DNA of 64,000 nucleotides, taken from positions 186,001-250,000 of the forward strand of contig JYOB01000003.1 of the NCBI GenBank assembly GCA_000955795.1, in the 5' to 3' direction. The stretch is from Burkholderiaceae bacterium 26 (GTDB taxonomy: Bacteria; Pseudomonadota; Gammaproteobacteria; Burkholderiales; Burkholderiaceae). The notes under the pieces are model-generated. The model saw only the letters and a program-made list of their open reading frames with translations. It did not search any database and was not told where the DNA came from. The position numbers were made by a program, and so were the translations under genes. Each line of letters begins with the position of its first letter. The first letter of the stretch is position 1. Positions 43,185 to 51,813 of this stretch are shown here, one piece after another.

Positions 43185-44561
43185 GTGAAAGGCAACTACG
43201 TTCGCGCGGCCACGGCCATCTGTGTTGCGGTCTGTGGGACCCACGCCAGGGCGACAGACGTGTTCAATCTGGAGGGTTTTGGTCCGATCTCGCGCGCAAT
43301 GGGCGGAACGGGCGCGGCCTTCGATATCGGGGCCGCCGCCATGATGGAAAATCCCGCGACGCTTAGCCTGATGGGCGAGGGCCGCCATTTCAGCCTGGGG
43401 CTCGATGTCGTGTCGACCGACATCAAGGCCACGAATACCGCAACCGGCGAGACAGCGAGTTCGGGCAACCACGGCAATAACAACGGCCCGTATTTTGCGC
43501 CGCAGACCGCGTTCGTTTATCGGCAGGGCAGGTACGCGTTTGGGGCGGGCATTTTCGCGGAGGGTGGCCTCGGGACGCAATACGGTGGCAGCAGCTTCCT
43601 TTCGCGCACCTCCAACGGTGTGGACACCGGGCTGGACCAGTTCTCTCGGCTGCTGGTGTTGCGTGTGCCGTTTTCGGCGGCATACCAAGTCACCGACAAG
43701 CTGACCGTGGGCGCATCGCTGGATGCGGTCTGGACCTCGCTGAATCTCGGGACACTGTTGGATGTCTCCCAGATCGGCACGCTGGCCGGCCAGGGGCGCG
43801 TCTCGGGCACGCTTGTTCCCACCTTGATGGGCGTGCCAGGGCTTTCCGGCGGCTACATCAACTTCGCACGCAATGCCCCGGTCGGGGGCGGCGCTCAGGC
43901 CTGGGGCATTGGCGGGCGGCTGGGTCTGACCTATCAGGTCACGCCGGATACCCGCATCGGTGCCGCGTATAACGCGAAGACGCATGTTGGCGACCTCACG
44001 GGCCAAGCAACGCTTGCCGCCGTCAGTTCGGTCGCAGGCAACATCCCGCTCAAGGGCGACGTGACGGTTCGAAACTTCCAGATGCCCGCGCAACTGACCG
44101 TAGGCATCAGTCATCGGTTCAACGATCAGCTGCTGGTGTCAGCGGACTACCAGCGTGTGTTCTGGTCAAGCGTGATGAAGGACATGAACGTCGGGTTCGT
44201 GCAGTCAGGCACGGGTGCCAATCTGGATCTGTCGCTGCCGCAGAACTACCGCGATATCAGCGTGTTCGGGATCGGCGCCGAGTACCGTTACAACGCAAAG
44301 TGGACGTTCCGTGGCGGGTTCCATTACGCGCAGGAGGCCATTCCCAGCAACATGCTTTTGGCCGTGGTGCCCGCCACGCCCACGACGAGCCTGACCGGTG
44401 GCGCCTCCTATGCAATCGGCAAGAACGATGTGATCGACTTTGCGCTGTCGGTAGCGCTGCGCAAGACGCTGGCCAACTCGAGCCAGCCCAATACGGCGGT
44501 GCCGATCAGCGTGACGCACTCGCAAGTCAACGCCGTGATTGCGTATCAGAAGCGCTTCTAG
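43185..44561 (+). CDS. tbuX: FadL/TodX-family outer-membrane channel for aromatic hydrocarbons
   Basis: A 458-residue outer-membrane beta-barrel precursor with a signal peptide (AATAICVAVCGTHARA). The N-terminus of the mature protein has the FadL/TodX hatch pattern (NLEGFGPISRAMGGTGAAFDIGAAAMMENPATL), and the chain ends in phenylalanine (YQKRF), typical of barrel proteins. TodX/TbuX proteins let toluene-type compounds pass the outer membrane. The start is GTG 43185 with AAGGAGA before it. It has its own sigma-54 promoter and converges with the second activator gene. Confidence 0.9.
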   Translation: MKGNYVRAATAICVAVCGTHARATDVFNLEGFGPISRAMGGTGAAFDIGAAAMMENPATLSLMGEGRHFSLGLDVVSTDIKATNTATGETASSGNHGNNNGPYFAPQTAFVYRQGRYAFGAGIFAEGGLGTQYGGSSFLSRTSNGVDTGLDQFSRLLVLRVPFSAAYQVTDKLTVGASLDAVWTSLNLGTLLDVSQIGTLAGQGRVSGTLVPTLMGVPGLSGGYINFARNAPVGGGAQAWGIGGRLGLTYQVTPDTRIGAAYNAKTHVGDLTGQATLAAVSSVAGNIPLKGDVTVRNFQMPAQLTVGISHRFNDQLLVSADYQRVFWSSVMKDMNVGFVQSGTGANLDLSLPQNYRDISVFGIGAEYRYNAKWTFRGGFHYAQEAIPSNMLLAVVPATPTTSLTGGASYAIGKNDVIDFALSVALRKTLANSSQPNTAVPISVTHSQVNAVIAYQKRF

Positions 44562-44570
44562 GGCGCGCGT

Positions 44571-44600
44571 GCCTGGGCGACGAAACCTTGTCGCCCAGGC
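44571..44600. terminator. Bidirectional hairpin between tbuX and the tbuT-like gene
   Basis: A perfect 11-bp stem, GCCTGGGCGAC/GTCGCCCAGGC, with an 8-base loop sits ten bases after tbuX. There is no long T run, so it may act as a barrier or a Rho-linked terminator for both converging genes. Confidence 0.65.
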
Positions 44601-44609
44601 TTGCACAGG

Positions 44610-46388
44610 TCAGCTTCCGTCGACCGGAATGTGATACTTGCGAAGCCGGTAAGCCAGCGTCGGGCGACTGATGCCGAGCACACGTGCCGCGCGCGACAGG
44701 TTGCCGTTGGCCTCGACCACGGCGGCGCGCAACATCGCCACCTCGGTTTCCTCCAGGCCTGGCCGGGGAATGGCGGTGCTGGACGGCGCGACATCTTCAG
44801 CCGTCTCGCTGCTCTGCCCGATATTGCCGCTGCGTTTGAGGATGAACGAGGCGGTGTCGATCTCCTCTCCGCTGGTGAAAAGATGGCACAAGTCCAGTGA
44901 CCCGCCATCTTCGGCCAGGATCACGGCGCGTTCGATCATGTTCTCCAGCTCGCGGACATTGCCGGGCCAGTCGTAGGCGAACAGCGCATCGACGGCACGT
45001 TCGCGAAAGCCGGTGATCTGTTTGTCGTGCTTCTTGGCCAAGCGCTGGAGGAACCAGTTCATCATCAGCGGGATGTCGTCCCGCCGTTCGCGCAGTGGCG
45101 GCACCTGGATCGGGAAAACGTTCAGCCGAAAGAACAGGTCTTCGCGAAACTGGCCCGCCTTGGCGGCTTCGCGCAGGTTCACGTTCGTTGCGGCAATCAC
45201 CCGCACGTTGACCTTGCGTGTGCGCGTATCGCCCACGCGCTCGATTTCCCCCTGCTGCAGCGCACGCAACAGTTTGCCTTGTGCTGTCAGGCTGAGCGTG
45301 CCGATTTCATCGAGGAAGAGCGTCCCGCCGTCGGCGCGTTCAAAGCGCCCGGGCCGTGATGTGGTCGCGCCCGTGAATCCGCCACGCTCCACGCCAAACA
45401 ATTCCGATTCCATCAGATGCTCGGGGATCGACGCACAATTGACGGCGACGAATGGCCCGTCGGCGCGTTTGCTCAGGCGATGCAGATTGTTGGCGAAGAC
45501 TTCCTTGCCGACACCGCTTTCGCCCAGGAACAGCACGGTGGCTTCGGTGGGGGCCACCTTGTTCACCATATGGCAGACGGTGTTGAAACCGGCCGAGATT
45601 CCAACCACGCCGAAGCTGTTTGCCGGTGCGGCGGCCAGACGCGCTGCAATGCGGCTTGTGGCGGGCAATGGCGCCTCGTGTTGGGGCGCCCACTTGACGA
45701 AATCGCCAATCTGCAGGAAACGCAGGTCGTCTTCGGCGTCTTCCCACTCTTCAACGGGTTTGCCAACCACGCGGCATTTCGCATGCCCCATGCCGCGGCA
45801 CTCGATCTCGCGCCAGAGGATGGGGCGGCCCATGAATGCGCTGGTGTATCCGCACGCATAGCCGATCAACATCCAGCACACCGGTTCGTTGCCGATGCCG
45901 TAGCTGGCGACGTGGGCCTCGGCCTCGGAGCTGTCGATCAGGTAGAAGTCGCCGAAATAGTGGCCACGCTGTACATCGATATCGAGTGCGACCGGCTCGC
46001 AATGCACCATGCCTTCCAGCGACACCAGTTGCGGGCCTGCCAGGAAGTCGTCGTAGCTGTTGAAGCCTGCGCGAACCTTGCGCGCCATGGCGGCATCGTG
46101 CGTACCGGCCTGATAGCCGATGCGGGTGATCAGCCCGCGCGCCGTTTCTTTGCCCAGGCTTTCGATGAGCTCTTGCCTCAGCGCGCCGAGCGAGCTGATG
46201 TGCATGAGCATCATGCGTTGGTCGTCCAACCAGATCCGGCCTTGCTGCGGAGCGAAGCGCAAGCGTTTGGCGAGGTCGTGGATGGCCGGCACGCGGATCT
46301 CGGTGGCGACCGGGTGTTTCGGGTCGCGATCGGGTCGCGCCGGTGCCGTTGCGTCGGATTTGGATTGTCGCGGATGCCGTTTTGCCAT
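44610..46388 (-). CDS. tbuT: XylR/DmpR-type sigma-54 activator of the toluene monooxygenase operon (TbuT position)
   Basis: A 592-residue activator, paralogous to the one at 41044. XylR_N (about 30-215) ends in a V4R segment with CRGMGHAKC (197-205); the AAA+ domain has Walker A GESGVGKE (289-296), GGFTGA (336-341) in place of GAFTGA, and [11 protein letters not shown] Fis-type HTH ([24 protein letters not shown]) ends it. It lies downstream of tbuC in the same orientation, the place of tbuT in R. pickettii PKO1, where toluene-type effectors activate it and read-through from tbuA1 helps express it. The GAFTGA substitution deserves testing. ATG 46388 has GAGGAG close upstream. Confidence 0.9.
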   Translation of the reverse strand: MAKRHPRQSKSDATAPARPDRDPKHPVATEIRVPAIHDLAKRLRFAPQQGRIWLDDQRMMLMHISSLGALRQELIESLGKETARGLITRIGYQAGTHDAAMARKVRAGFNSYDDFLAGPQLVSLEGMVHCEPVALDIDVQRGHYFGDFYLIDSSEAEAHVASYGIGNEPVCWMLIGYACGYTSAFMGRPILWREIECRGMGHAKCRVVGKPVEEWEDAEDDLRFLQIGDFVKWAPQHEAPLPATSRIAARLAAAPANSFGVVGISAGFNTVCHMVNKVAPTEATVLFLGESGVGKEVFANNLHRLSKRADGPFVAVNCASIPEHLMESELFGVERGGFTGATTSRPGRFERADGGTLFLDEIGTLSLTAQGKLLRALQQGEIERVGDTRTRKVNVRVIAATNVNLREAAKAGQFREDLFFRLNVFPIQVPPLRERRDDIPLMMNWFLQRLAKKHDKQITGFRERAVDALFAYDWPGNVRELENMIERAVILAEDGGSLDLCHLFTSGEEIDTASFILKRSGNIGQSSETAEDVAPSSTAIPRPGLEETEVAMLRAAVVEANGNLSRAARVLGISRPTLAYRLRKYHIPVDGS

Positions 46389-46452
46389 GGTCTCCTCGAT
46401 CGCGGCCAGATGGGTTGCCGTCGCGACGGCGAGCGGCTGGCGCTCACGCGGC

Positions 46453-46479
46453 ACCGTCCGACTGTTGTTGTCGGACGGT
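46453..46479 (-). other. Leader hairpin of the tbuT-like gene
   Basis: A perfect 10-bp stem, ACCGTCCGAC/GTCGGACGGT, with a 7-base loop sits in the tbuC-tbuT gap, 65 bases before the activator start. No T run follows, so it is unlikely to be a simple terminator; it may limit read-through or stabilise the message. Confidence 0.55.
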
Positions 46480-46586
46480 CCGCGGACGTCATACAAGGTT
46501 CGATCGAATGAGCTTAACCTCAGCTTCCAGATATGGGGATTGGTGAAAATACGCGACATGGCCGATCTGCGAAATTGATCGTCAAT

Positions 46587-46606
46587 GCTGTGCTGTGCTG
46601 TGCTGT
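46587..46606. repeat. Pentanucleotide repeat (GCTGT)4
   Basis: Four perfect copies of GCTGT lie in the 262-base gap between tbuC and the tbuT-like gene. Short tandem arrays of this type can vary in copy number by slippage. Confidence 0.9.
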
Positions 46607-46650
46607 GTTCGTCGCGTTGCTGGGCTCGCGATTCTTGATGGGTTTCAGGC

Positions 46651-47655
46651 TTAGACGAAGCGGTCGAAGTGCATCTGTTCGAACGGCACGTGATGCGTGT
46701 GCATCAGCAATGTCTGCACGGCTTCGATCATGGGCGGAGGGCCGGCGAAGTAGAACTCGAAATGGTCCAGCGGTGTTGCCAACACCCGCTCGACCTCGGC
46801 GTGTACGAAGCCGGTCGGCCCTTGCCACCCAAGCTCGGGCGCAGGCGCAGACAGCACGACCGAGAGTGCGAAGCGGCTGTCTGCCACGAGGTCTTCAAGT
46901 GCCGCCATGGCGCCGAGGTCGGGCTGTGAGCGCCCGCCGTAGAAGAAGTGCACGCGCCCGACGCGGTTCTCGGAAAGCGCTCCACGGGCGACCGCCAGCA
47001 TGGGCGCAAGCCCCGAGCCTCCGGCAATGCACACAATGTCGCGTGCGTTGTCGTCACGCAGGTAGGCGTGGCCATAGGGGCCATCGAGCATGATGCTTTG
47101 CCCGATCTCAACGTGATCGAACAAAGCGTTGCTGCCAGCACCGCCGGGAACGCGCCGGATCACGAATTTCCAGATGCCGTCCTCGTTGGGGAGGTTCGAC
47201 ATCGAATAGGCGCGCGCACCCGGCGTGTGCGGCGGATACAGCAGCGCGTACTGGCCCGGACGGAACTCTGCCGGGGCCTGTATCCGAAATGTGAACTCGC
47301 TCATGTCGGGCGTCAGCTCGCGCCGGGCCAGCAGCACGGCCGGCCAGCGGCCCGGTGACACGACCGGGCGATATGCTTCGTCGCAGCGCACGCGGATCGT
47401 GCAATCGCCCAGCAGGCGCGACTGGCAGGCGAGATGTTTGCCGCGCTTGCGGTCGCGTTCGGACAGCCCGGGTGCTTCCGGCCAGATGGATTCCACGAGA
47501 CCCGAGAGCAGGTCAAAGCGGCATGCACCGCAGCCCCCGACGCTGCACTCGTGGGGCAGGGCAATGCCGGCGCGTAACGCGCCCCGCAGCAAGGTGTCTT
47601 CTTCTGCAGCGATGGAAAAAGCGGCGCCGCCTTCGATGGTGATCTGGTGTGTCAT
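46651..47655 (-). CDS. tbuC: Toluene 4-monooxygenase NADH oxidoreductase
   Basis: A 334-residue electron-transfer protein passing electrons from NADH to the Rieske ferredoxin. The N-terminal plant-type 2Fe-2S domain has Cys37, Cys42 and Cys45 in CSVGGCGAC and a fourth in LACQS. An FAD domain with RAYSMSNLP and an NAD domain with IAGGSGLAP and the FAGPPPM motif follow, ending in HFDRFV as in TmoF. The start at [10 protein letters not shown] is chosen from the family; ATG 47682 would add nine residues. It is the last gene of the tbu operon. Confidence 0.94.
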   Translation of the reverse strand: MTHQITIEGGAAFSIAAEEDTLLRGALRAGIALPHECSVGGCGACRFDLLSGLVESIWPEAPGLSERDRKRGKHLACQSRLLGDCTIRVRCDEAYRPVVSPGRWPAVLLARRELTPDMSEFTFRIQAPAEFRPGQYALLYPPHTPGARAYSMSNLPNEDGIWKFVIRRVPGGAGSNALFDHVEIGQSIMLDGPYGHAYLRDDNARDIVCIAGGSGLAPMLAVARGALSENRVGRVHFFYGGRSQPDLGAMAALEDLVADSRFALSVVLSAPAPELGWQGPTGFVHAEVERVLATPLDHFEFYFAGPPPMIEAVQTLLMHTHHVPFEQMHFDRFV

Positions 47656-47719
47656 CGCCAGTTCCGATGTGTCGTTGGCCATGGTTTGGATGGAGTGATG
47701 TCGCCCGGGCTGTCTGGTC

Positions 47720-48709
47720 TCACAGGCCGATGCTGTGCCGGAACTCGCGCACGGCAGCGGTTGCGCGCGCCTGCGCCGCTGGCGCGTCGGGCAGTGCTGC
47801 GCAGTAGGCCACGATGGCTTCATCTGCCAGGGGCTCCCATTTGGCGAGCCAGCCGGTGATGACCTCGCGGTTTCCGGGCTGTTCCAGCGCCATGCGTACA
47901 AGTGCGCCGGCCCAGCGGCGATGGCGTTGCGCATCGGCAAGTTGCGCGTCGGTCAGCAGGCCAAGCAGGGTGTCGCCGTTGTGCCGGGCCGCTTCGCCGA
48001 GACTGCGCAATACGGCTTCCTCTACCGCCGGCCGTACCACTAGGCTCAGGGCAACGAAGCACTCGGCCCAGTCCCACGCCACCAGCGCGTGTTCGACCAG
48101 CTTGCGCCAGCCTTGCCACGCCGGGTCCTGCTCCCAGTAGCGGCGTTCATCGGTGCCGAAGCCGAGGTCGCTGAAGGTCTGCGACAGCTCCTTGGTGCGG
48201 TACGCGGTGTGTGTCAGCCAGCGCAGCGAATCGGCCGTCTGATAAGCCGCGCAGTTCGAAATGGTCGAGGCGGGCGCCAGTTGCGTCAGATAGGCCGAGC
48301 CCATCTGCAGCGTGTGGAACAGGTAGCGCGCGGGCGTGTACAGGCGTGCCAGCGTGCCTGCCCAGGTGCGTTCGAGCATGGCGTCGTGCCCGCGCTCGGA
48401 AAATTGGTCGAGCAGCCCGAACACATAGGTCTCCTGCCCGTCCTGCAGCATGTTGTACGTGCGGTAGACCAGTTCATCCGGATCGCGGAATGCGTTCCAG
48501 TCGGGGTGGGTCAGGGGAGATGCGTTGCGGTTGCGCTTGAACCACTGCGCCATTTCGAAATTAGGGTCGAGTTCGAACGGCGCATCGGGGTTGTCGGTGG
48601 TGTAGTGCAGGTTGGTCGAGACGATTTCGTACTCGCTGGGCTTGCGTCGCCGCGCGGCCAGATGGCTCCAGGTCTTGAGCGGCTTGAGGACTTCAGCTTG
48701 CGTTGTCAT
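47720..48709 (-). CDS. tbuA2: Toluene monooxygenase hydroxylase beta subunit
   Basis: A 329-residue subunit of the (alpha-beta-gamma)2 diiron hydroxylase; the length matches TmoE. It has the ferritin-like helical pattern of the beta subunit without the EXXH iron ligands. The conserved block LTHPDWNAFRDPDELVYRTYNMLQDGQETYVFGLLDQF is present near the N-terminus. It scaffolds the alpha subunit. Twelve bases separate it from tbuV. Confidence 0.95.
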   Translation of the reverse strand: MTTQAEVLKPLKTWSHLAARRRKPSEYEIVSTNLHYTTDNPDAPFELDPNFEMAQWFKRNRNASPLTHPDWNAFRDPDELVYRTYNMLQDGQETYVFGLLDQFSERGHDAMLERTWAGTLARLYTPARYLFHTLQMGSAYLTQLAPASTISNCAAYQTADSLRWLTHTAYRTKELSQTFSDLGFGTDERRYWEQDPAWQGWRKLVEHALVAWDWAECFVALSLVVRPAVEEAVLRSLGEAARHNGDTLLGLLTDAQLADAQRHRRWAGALVRMALEQPGNREVITGWLAKWEPLADEAIVAYCAALPDAPAAQARATAAVREFRHSIGL

Positions 48710-48721
48710 GTGTGTCTCCGA

Positions 48722-49036
48722 TTACAGCGTTTTTTCGTAGTAGAACCGGACGTAGTCATCCGTCGTTTCGATGCGACCGGCGAACGAGCTGAGGTTGACT
48801 TCGAGCTCGGACATCTTGAACGGTCGCCCCAGTGCCTCTTCGAGCGTGGCGCGGCGCAGGATCAGTTCGCCGTCGGTGTCGATGCGCACATAGGCGAGCT
48901 TGTCGTCGATGCGGATGCTCTTGCCCGGGTTGTCTTCCTGTGCGGCTTCGATGACGCCGGCAGTGATGCTGCTCGCGCGCAGTACGGGGCCGACGCGATT
49001 GTTGCGGTAGGCCTCGGCGGTGTTGGCGATACTCAT
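48722..49036 (-). CDS. tbuV: Toluene monooxygenase effector (coupling) protein
   Basis: A 104-residue cofactor-less regulatory protein (TmoD type) that docks on the hydroxylase to control catalysis and substrate position. It has the MmoB/DmpM fold signature: VGPVLRASSITAGVIEAAQEDNP, LAYVRIDTDGELILRRATLEEALGRPF, and the C-terminal LSSFAGRIETTDDYVRFYYEKTL. ATG 49036 is preceded by AGGAA. It overlaps no neighbour; 19 bases separate it from tbuB. Confidence 0.95.
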   Translation of the reverse strand: MSIANTAEAYRNNRVGPVLRASSITAGVIEAAQEDNPGKSIRIDDKLAYVRIDTDGELILRRATLEEALGRPFKMSELEVNLSSFAGRIETTDDYVRFYYEKTL

Positions 49037-49055
49037 GATGGGTTCCTGGGCGATG

Positions 49056-49391
49056 TCAGCAATTGGCGAAGAGAGGCTCAACGCCCTCGACTGCGACGAA
49101 GATGTCGTCGCCTTCGACTTTCAAGGCGTACTCGGCAAGCCGGCAGCCGCCGGGGTTGATGCCTTTGCCGGTGTTGGCATCGAAGGTCCACTGATGTGCG
49201 CGGCACATCAGCACCCGACCGTCGAACTTGCCCTCGGCCAGCGGGATGTCCTGGTGCGGGCAGATTCCCTGGAACGCGCGCGGTTCACCCCCTTCGGGGC
49301 GCACCAGCACGATCACATGGCCGGCGACTTCGACCTCGGTCATGTCGCCTTCCCAAAGCTCGTCGAGCGAGCACACTTTCTGGAAGTTCAT
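49056..49391 (-). CDS. tbuB: Rieske-type ferredoxin of toluene monooxygenase
   Basis: A 111-residue Rieske 2Fe-2S protein carrying electrons from TbuC to the hydroxylase. Ligands are Cys44-x-His46 in CPHQDI and Cys63-x2-His66 in CRAHQW. The sequence follows TmoC closely (QKVCSLDELWEGDM). The start at MNFQKVC is chosen by homology; an upstream ATG overlapping the TbuU stop would add five residues. Confidence 0.95.
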   Translation of the reverse strand: MNFQKVCSLDELWEGDMTEVEVAGHVIVLVRPEGGEPRAFQGICPHQDIPLAEGKFDGRVLMCRAHQWTFDANTGKGINPGGCRLAEYALKVEGDDIFVAVEGVEPLFANC

Positions 49392-49398
49392 CGCGGCC

Positions 49399-49659
49399 TC
49401 ATGCATCGCAAAAAATGAATTCGAGCGCTTCCATCGGCTTGATGTCGGTGTCGGCCAGCTTGGCGTTGCGCGGATAGAACTGCTCGCCGCCCTGGCGCCG
49501 GACCCTGACGATCTTGCCGGGCTGCGGTGCCACGCGGCGCCCCACCGAGTGGTGTGCCGCTGCTGCGGCCACCTCGTCGATCGTGTTCTCGGTATCCACC
49601 GCGACGAGCTGCAGCACGAAGTCGTACTGAAAATTCGAAATCACAGGAAAAAGTGCCAT
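49399..49659 (-). CDS. tbuU: Toluene monooxygenase hydroxylase gamma subunit
   Basis: An 86-residue small subunit (TmoB type, normally about 84), with the ubiquitin-like fold of the family. It starts MALFPVISNFQYDFVLQLVAV and ends in LEFIFCDA. It lies between the alpha subunit gene and the ferredoxin gene. Confidence 0.94.
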   Translation of the reverse strand: MALFPVISNFQYDFVLQLVAVDTENTIDEVAAAAAHHSVGRRVAPQPGKIVRVRRQGGEQFYPRNAKLADTDIKPMEALEFIFCDA

Positions 49660-49683
49660 GTCGTCCTCCGTTTGCGTGCCGCC

Positions 49684-51189
49684 TCACGCGGCATTCTTCT
49701 GGTAGCGCTGATTGCGATACGCCTCGACCCACGCGTAGTGATGGGCGTCGTCACCGCACTCGCCAGGCGCCAGGTTCATGTACTGAAGTGCGCCCATCAG
49801 GTTGGGCGGCTGGATCTGCCCCGCGAGGAATCGGTCGACCAGCGTCAGGTGGTCGCGATAGCGCAGCGGGTCTTGCTGGAAGACCCAGCGGTCGATCTCG
49901 GAATTGAAGTGGTACGTGCGGCCCTTGTAGTCGAGCGGGTAGTCCTTCACGTTCCAGCCGTTGCCCGGAATTGCGCAGATCGGCAACTGGCTCATGTTGC
50001 ATACGATCGGCAGCGTCTCGGGCACAGTCAGCTCGGGCTTGCCGGCCAAGAGGTTGTCGATGATGACGTCCCAGGCTTTGCCGAATGTGTCGTTCCAGCC
50101 GGGGTATTTTTCTTCGAGCCAGTCGCGGCAATCAGGCGTTATGCCGGCCGCGGGATTCCACCAGATCGTCGGGCGCCAGAACCAGATACCCATTTGGTAG
50201 GCGTGGTGCTGGTAGTCGAACTCGTTGATCATCTGATCCCAGTACCAGGGCAGGTCCAGGCCCAGGTCGATCAAGGTGCGTTCAAACTGCCCGACGATCC
50301 ACTCCGTCATGAATTCCTTGAACGACTCCTTGCGATGGTGCAGCGGCGTTGCGTAATCCATCGAGGTGCCGGTGAGCAGCGAGAACAGTCGCCAGGCGCG
50401 CGCAATGGCAATGTCGACGAGTTTCTGCGCCTGCTCCTTGCGGCCGTTCGCGATCAGGATCTGCAGTGCCGGACCACCGATTTGCGCGTGCCGCGACTCA
50501 TCGGTCTGGATGCTTGAGATGAGGCTGGCGAAGGTGAAATCACCCGCTTCTGCAGCGTCGGCGGCGAGGCCGAGGAACTGCATGTTCGTGAAGCCAGTTT
50601 CGAATGCGAACGTCAGCATGATCGCAATGTCGATCGCGCTGCGCGACATGAACAGATCATCGAACGTGCTGCGTGCCGCGATCGCACCCCATTCGTTGGT
50701 GTGATAAGCCTTATGGGCCCAATCGAACTGACGGTCCTTGGCGCAATAGTCGTGCGGGAAATACAACTGCAGCTGGCCGTGCCGATTCTCGTCGAGCATG
50801 CCGAAGGTGGCCATGTTGCGCATGCCCGGTGCGCGGCCGAAGCGGGCCATGCGTGCCTCCGCGCTCATCGCGGCGTATTCGCCGAGCGCAATGGCGCCGT
50901 AGTGCGCCTTCAGAATCGACAGCCAGCCCGGGTCGGCGTCTTCGAACATGCGGCTGCGTTCTAGCGCGGCCTTGACCGAGTACGCACCGGCATCTTTCTC
51001 GCGCTGGATGCGGACGTATTCGGGATACGACGTCTTGTATGGCTCGTCGTAGGTTTCCCATGTCTGCATCGGTACGCCCTGCGCGCCGGTCATGATGTCG
51101 GGAAACAGCTCGGACTCGGTGACGTAGCTCGGGGTCCAGTTGGTCGTGCGTGCGATGTCGTACCACGCGGCGCGTTCCAGTAACGCCAT
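49684..51189 (-). CDS. tbuA1: Toluene monooxygenase hydroxylase alpha subunit (diiron catalytic)
   Basis: A 501-residue catalytic subunit (TmoA 500). The diiron ligands are all present at the numbering of T4MO: Glu104, Glu134, His137, Glu197, Glu231 and His234 (EXXH in DENRH and DESRH). Active-site pocket residues Ile100, Gly103 and Ala107 match the para-hydroxylating T4MO/TbuA1 group rather than ToMO with Glu103. It oxidises toluene to cresol and can act again to methylcatechol. It is the first gene of the minus-strand operon with a sigma-54 promoter 80 bases upstream. Confidence 0.97.
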   Translation of the reverse strand: MALLERAAWYDIARTTNWTPSYVTESELFPDIMTGAQGVPMQTWETYDEPYKTSYPEYVRIQREKDAGAYSVKAALERSRMFEDADPGWLSILKAHYGAIALGEYAAMSAEARMARFGRAPGMRNMATFGMLDENRHGQLQLYFPHDYCAKDRQFDWAHKAYHTNEWGAIAARSTFDDLFMSRSAIDIAIMLTFAFETGFTNMQFLGLAADAAEAGDFTFASLISSIQTDESRHAQIGGPALQILIANGRKEQAQKLVDIAIARAWRLFSLLTGTSMDYATPLHHRKESFKEFMTEWIVGQFERTLIDLGLDLPWYWDQMINEFDYQHHAYQMGIWFWRPTIWWNPAAGITPDCRDWLEEKYPGWNDTFGKAWDVIIDNLLAGKPELTVPETLPIVCNMSQLPICAIPGNGWNVKDYPLDYKGRTYHFNSEIDRWVFQQDPLRYRDHLTLVDRFLAGQIQPPNLMGALQYMNLAPGECGDDAHHYAWVEAYRNQRYQKNAA

Positions 51190-51270
51190 GGTGATGTCTC
51201 CTTGGTGGGTCTGTAGTGCTTTTGCTTGGTGGTCTCAGCGCGGTCGCATTTGCGCTGGGCGGTCCTCCAT

Positions 51271-51286
51271 TGCAAGGGCGGTGCCA
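51271..51286 (-). promoter_or_regulatory. Sigma-54 promoter of the tbuA1 operon
   Basis: On the minus strand the sequence reads TGGCACCGCCCTTGCA, a near-perfect -24/-12 box. The leader to the tbuA1 ATG (51189) would be about 70 bases. Confidence 0.92.
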
Positions 51287-51453
51287 ACCGCAGCGCCTGC
51301 CGTGGGTTGGTGCAACGCAAAAATCCCTGACGCCTGTATCGACGCGTGCCGTCGACGCGCCTGTGCGCCGGCTGTGTGCAGTGCAGAAGCGTCCTTCCCC
51401 ATCGCGATTTCAGTTTTTGATCAGATTCGGTCGCCGTTGCCTCGCCGTCTGAT

Positions 51454-51469
51454 TTGATCAATTGATAAG
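51454..51469. promoter_or_regulatory. XylR-type activating sequence upstream of tbuA1
   Basis: TTGATCAATTGATAAG keeps 14 of 16 bases of the consensus palindrome. It is about 175 bases from the tbuA1 -24/-12 box on its upstream side, so it should serve that promoter. Confidence 0.72.
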
Positions 51470-51634
51470 AATCTCGAGAATCTGGATTCTGCTTGGAGGT
51501 AGAGCGCCCCAGACATCGGAGATACGCCTATCCGTCGCCCGAGTGTTTTCTCGAAGGTGGAGCGCGCGGCTCGCAATGAGCGTGTCGTCCGCCAGTTTTC
51601 CGCTTATTCCAAGCCTGTCAGGCTACGGCTGGGC

Positions 51635-51650
51635 TCGATGATTTGATGAA
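51635..51650. promoter_or_regulatory. Activating palindrome 1 upstream of the phenol operon
   Basis: TCGATGATTTGATGAA is an imperfect XylR/DmpR-type site. It is 32 bases, about three helical turns, from the second site, the usual pairing of such enhancer elements. Confidence 0.6.
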
Positions 51651-51666
51651 AGCCGCCCCGAGTGGC

Positions 51667-51682
51667 TCGATCAAATGATCAA
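51667..51682. promoter_or_regulatory. Activating palindrome 2 upstream of the phenol operon
   Basis: TCGATCAAATGATCAA is close to the TTGATCAATTGATCAA consensus and centred about 140 bases upstream of the -24/-12 box at 51814. Confidence 0.75.
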
Positions 51683-51769
51683 TTCGCCTGCCTGATCAAG
51701 CGAAATTCGCAGCCATTGCCCCCTGTTTTGCGTGCATGACACCGCATAAAGGCTGTCTCGTTGTTGGGG

Positions 51770-51792
51770 TTTTCCCTCGAAATATCGAGATT
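51770..51792 (+). promoter_or_regulatory. 23-bp element shared with the tbuX promoter
   Basis: It starts TTTTCCCTCGAAATATCGAG and differs by a single base from the copy at 42990-43012. The copy ends 21 bases before the -24/-12 box in both places. The core CTCGA...TCGAG is palindromic here. Confidence 0.65.
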
Positions 51793-51813
51793 TTTGAAGA
51801 AAGTCCGCCCGGC

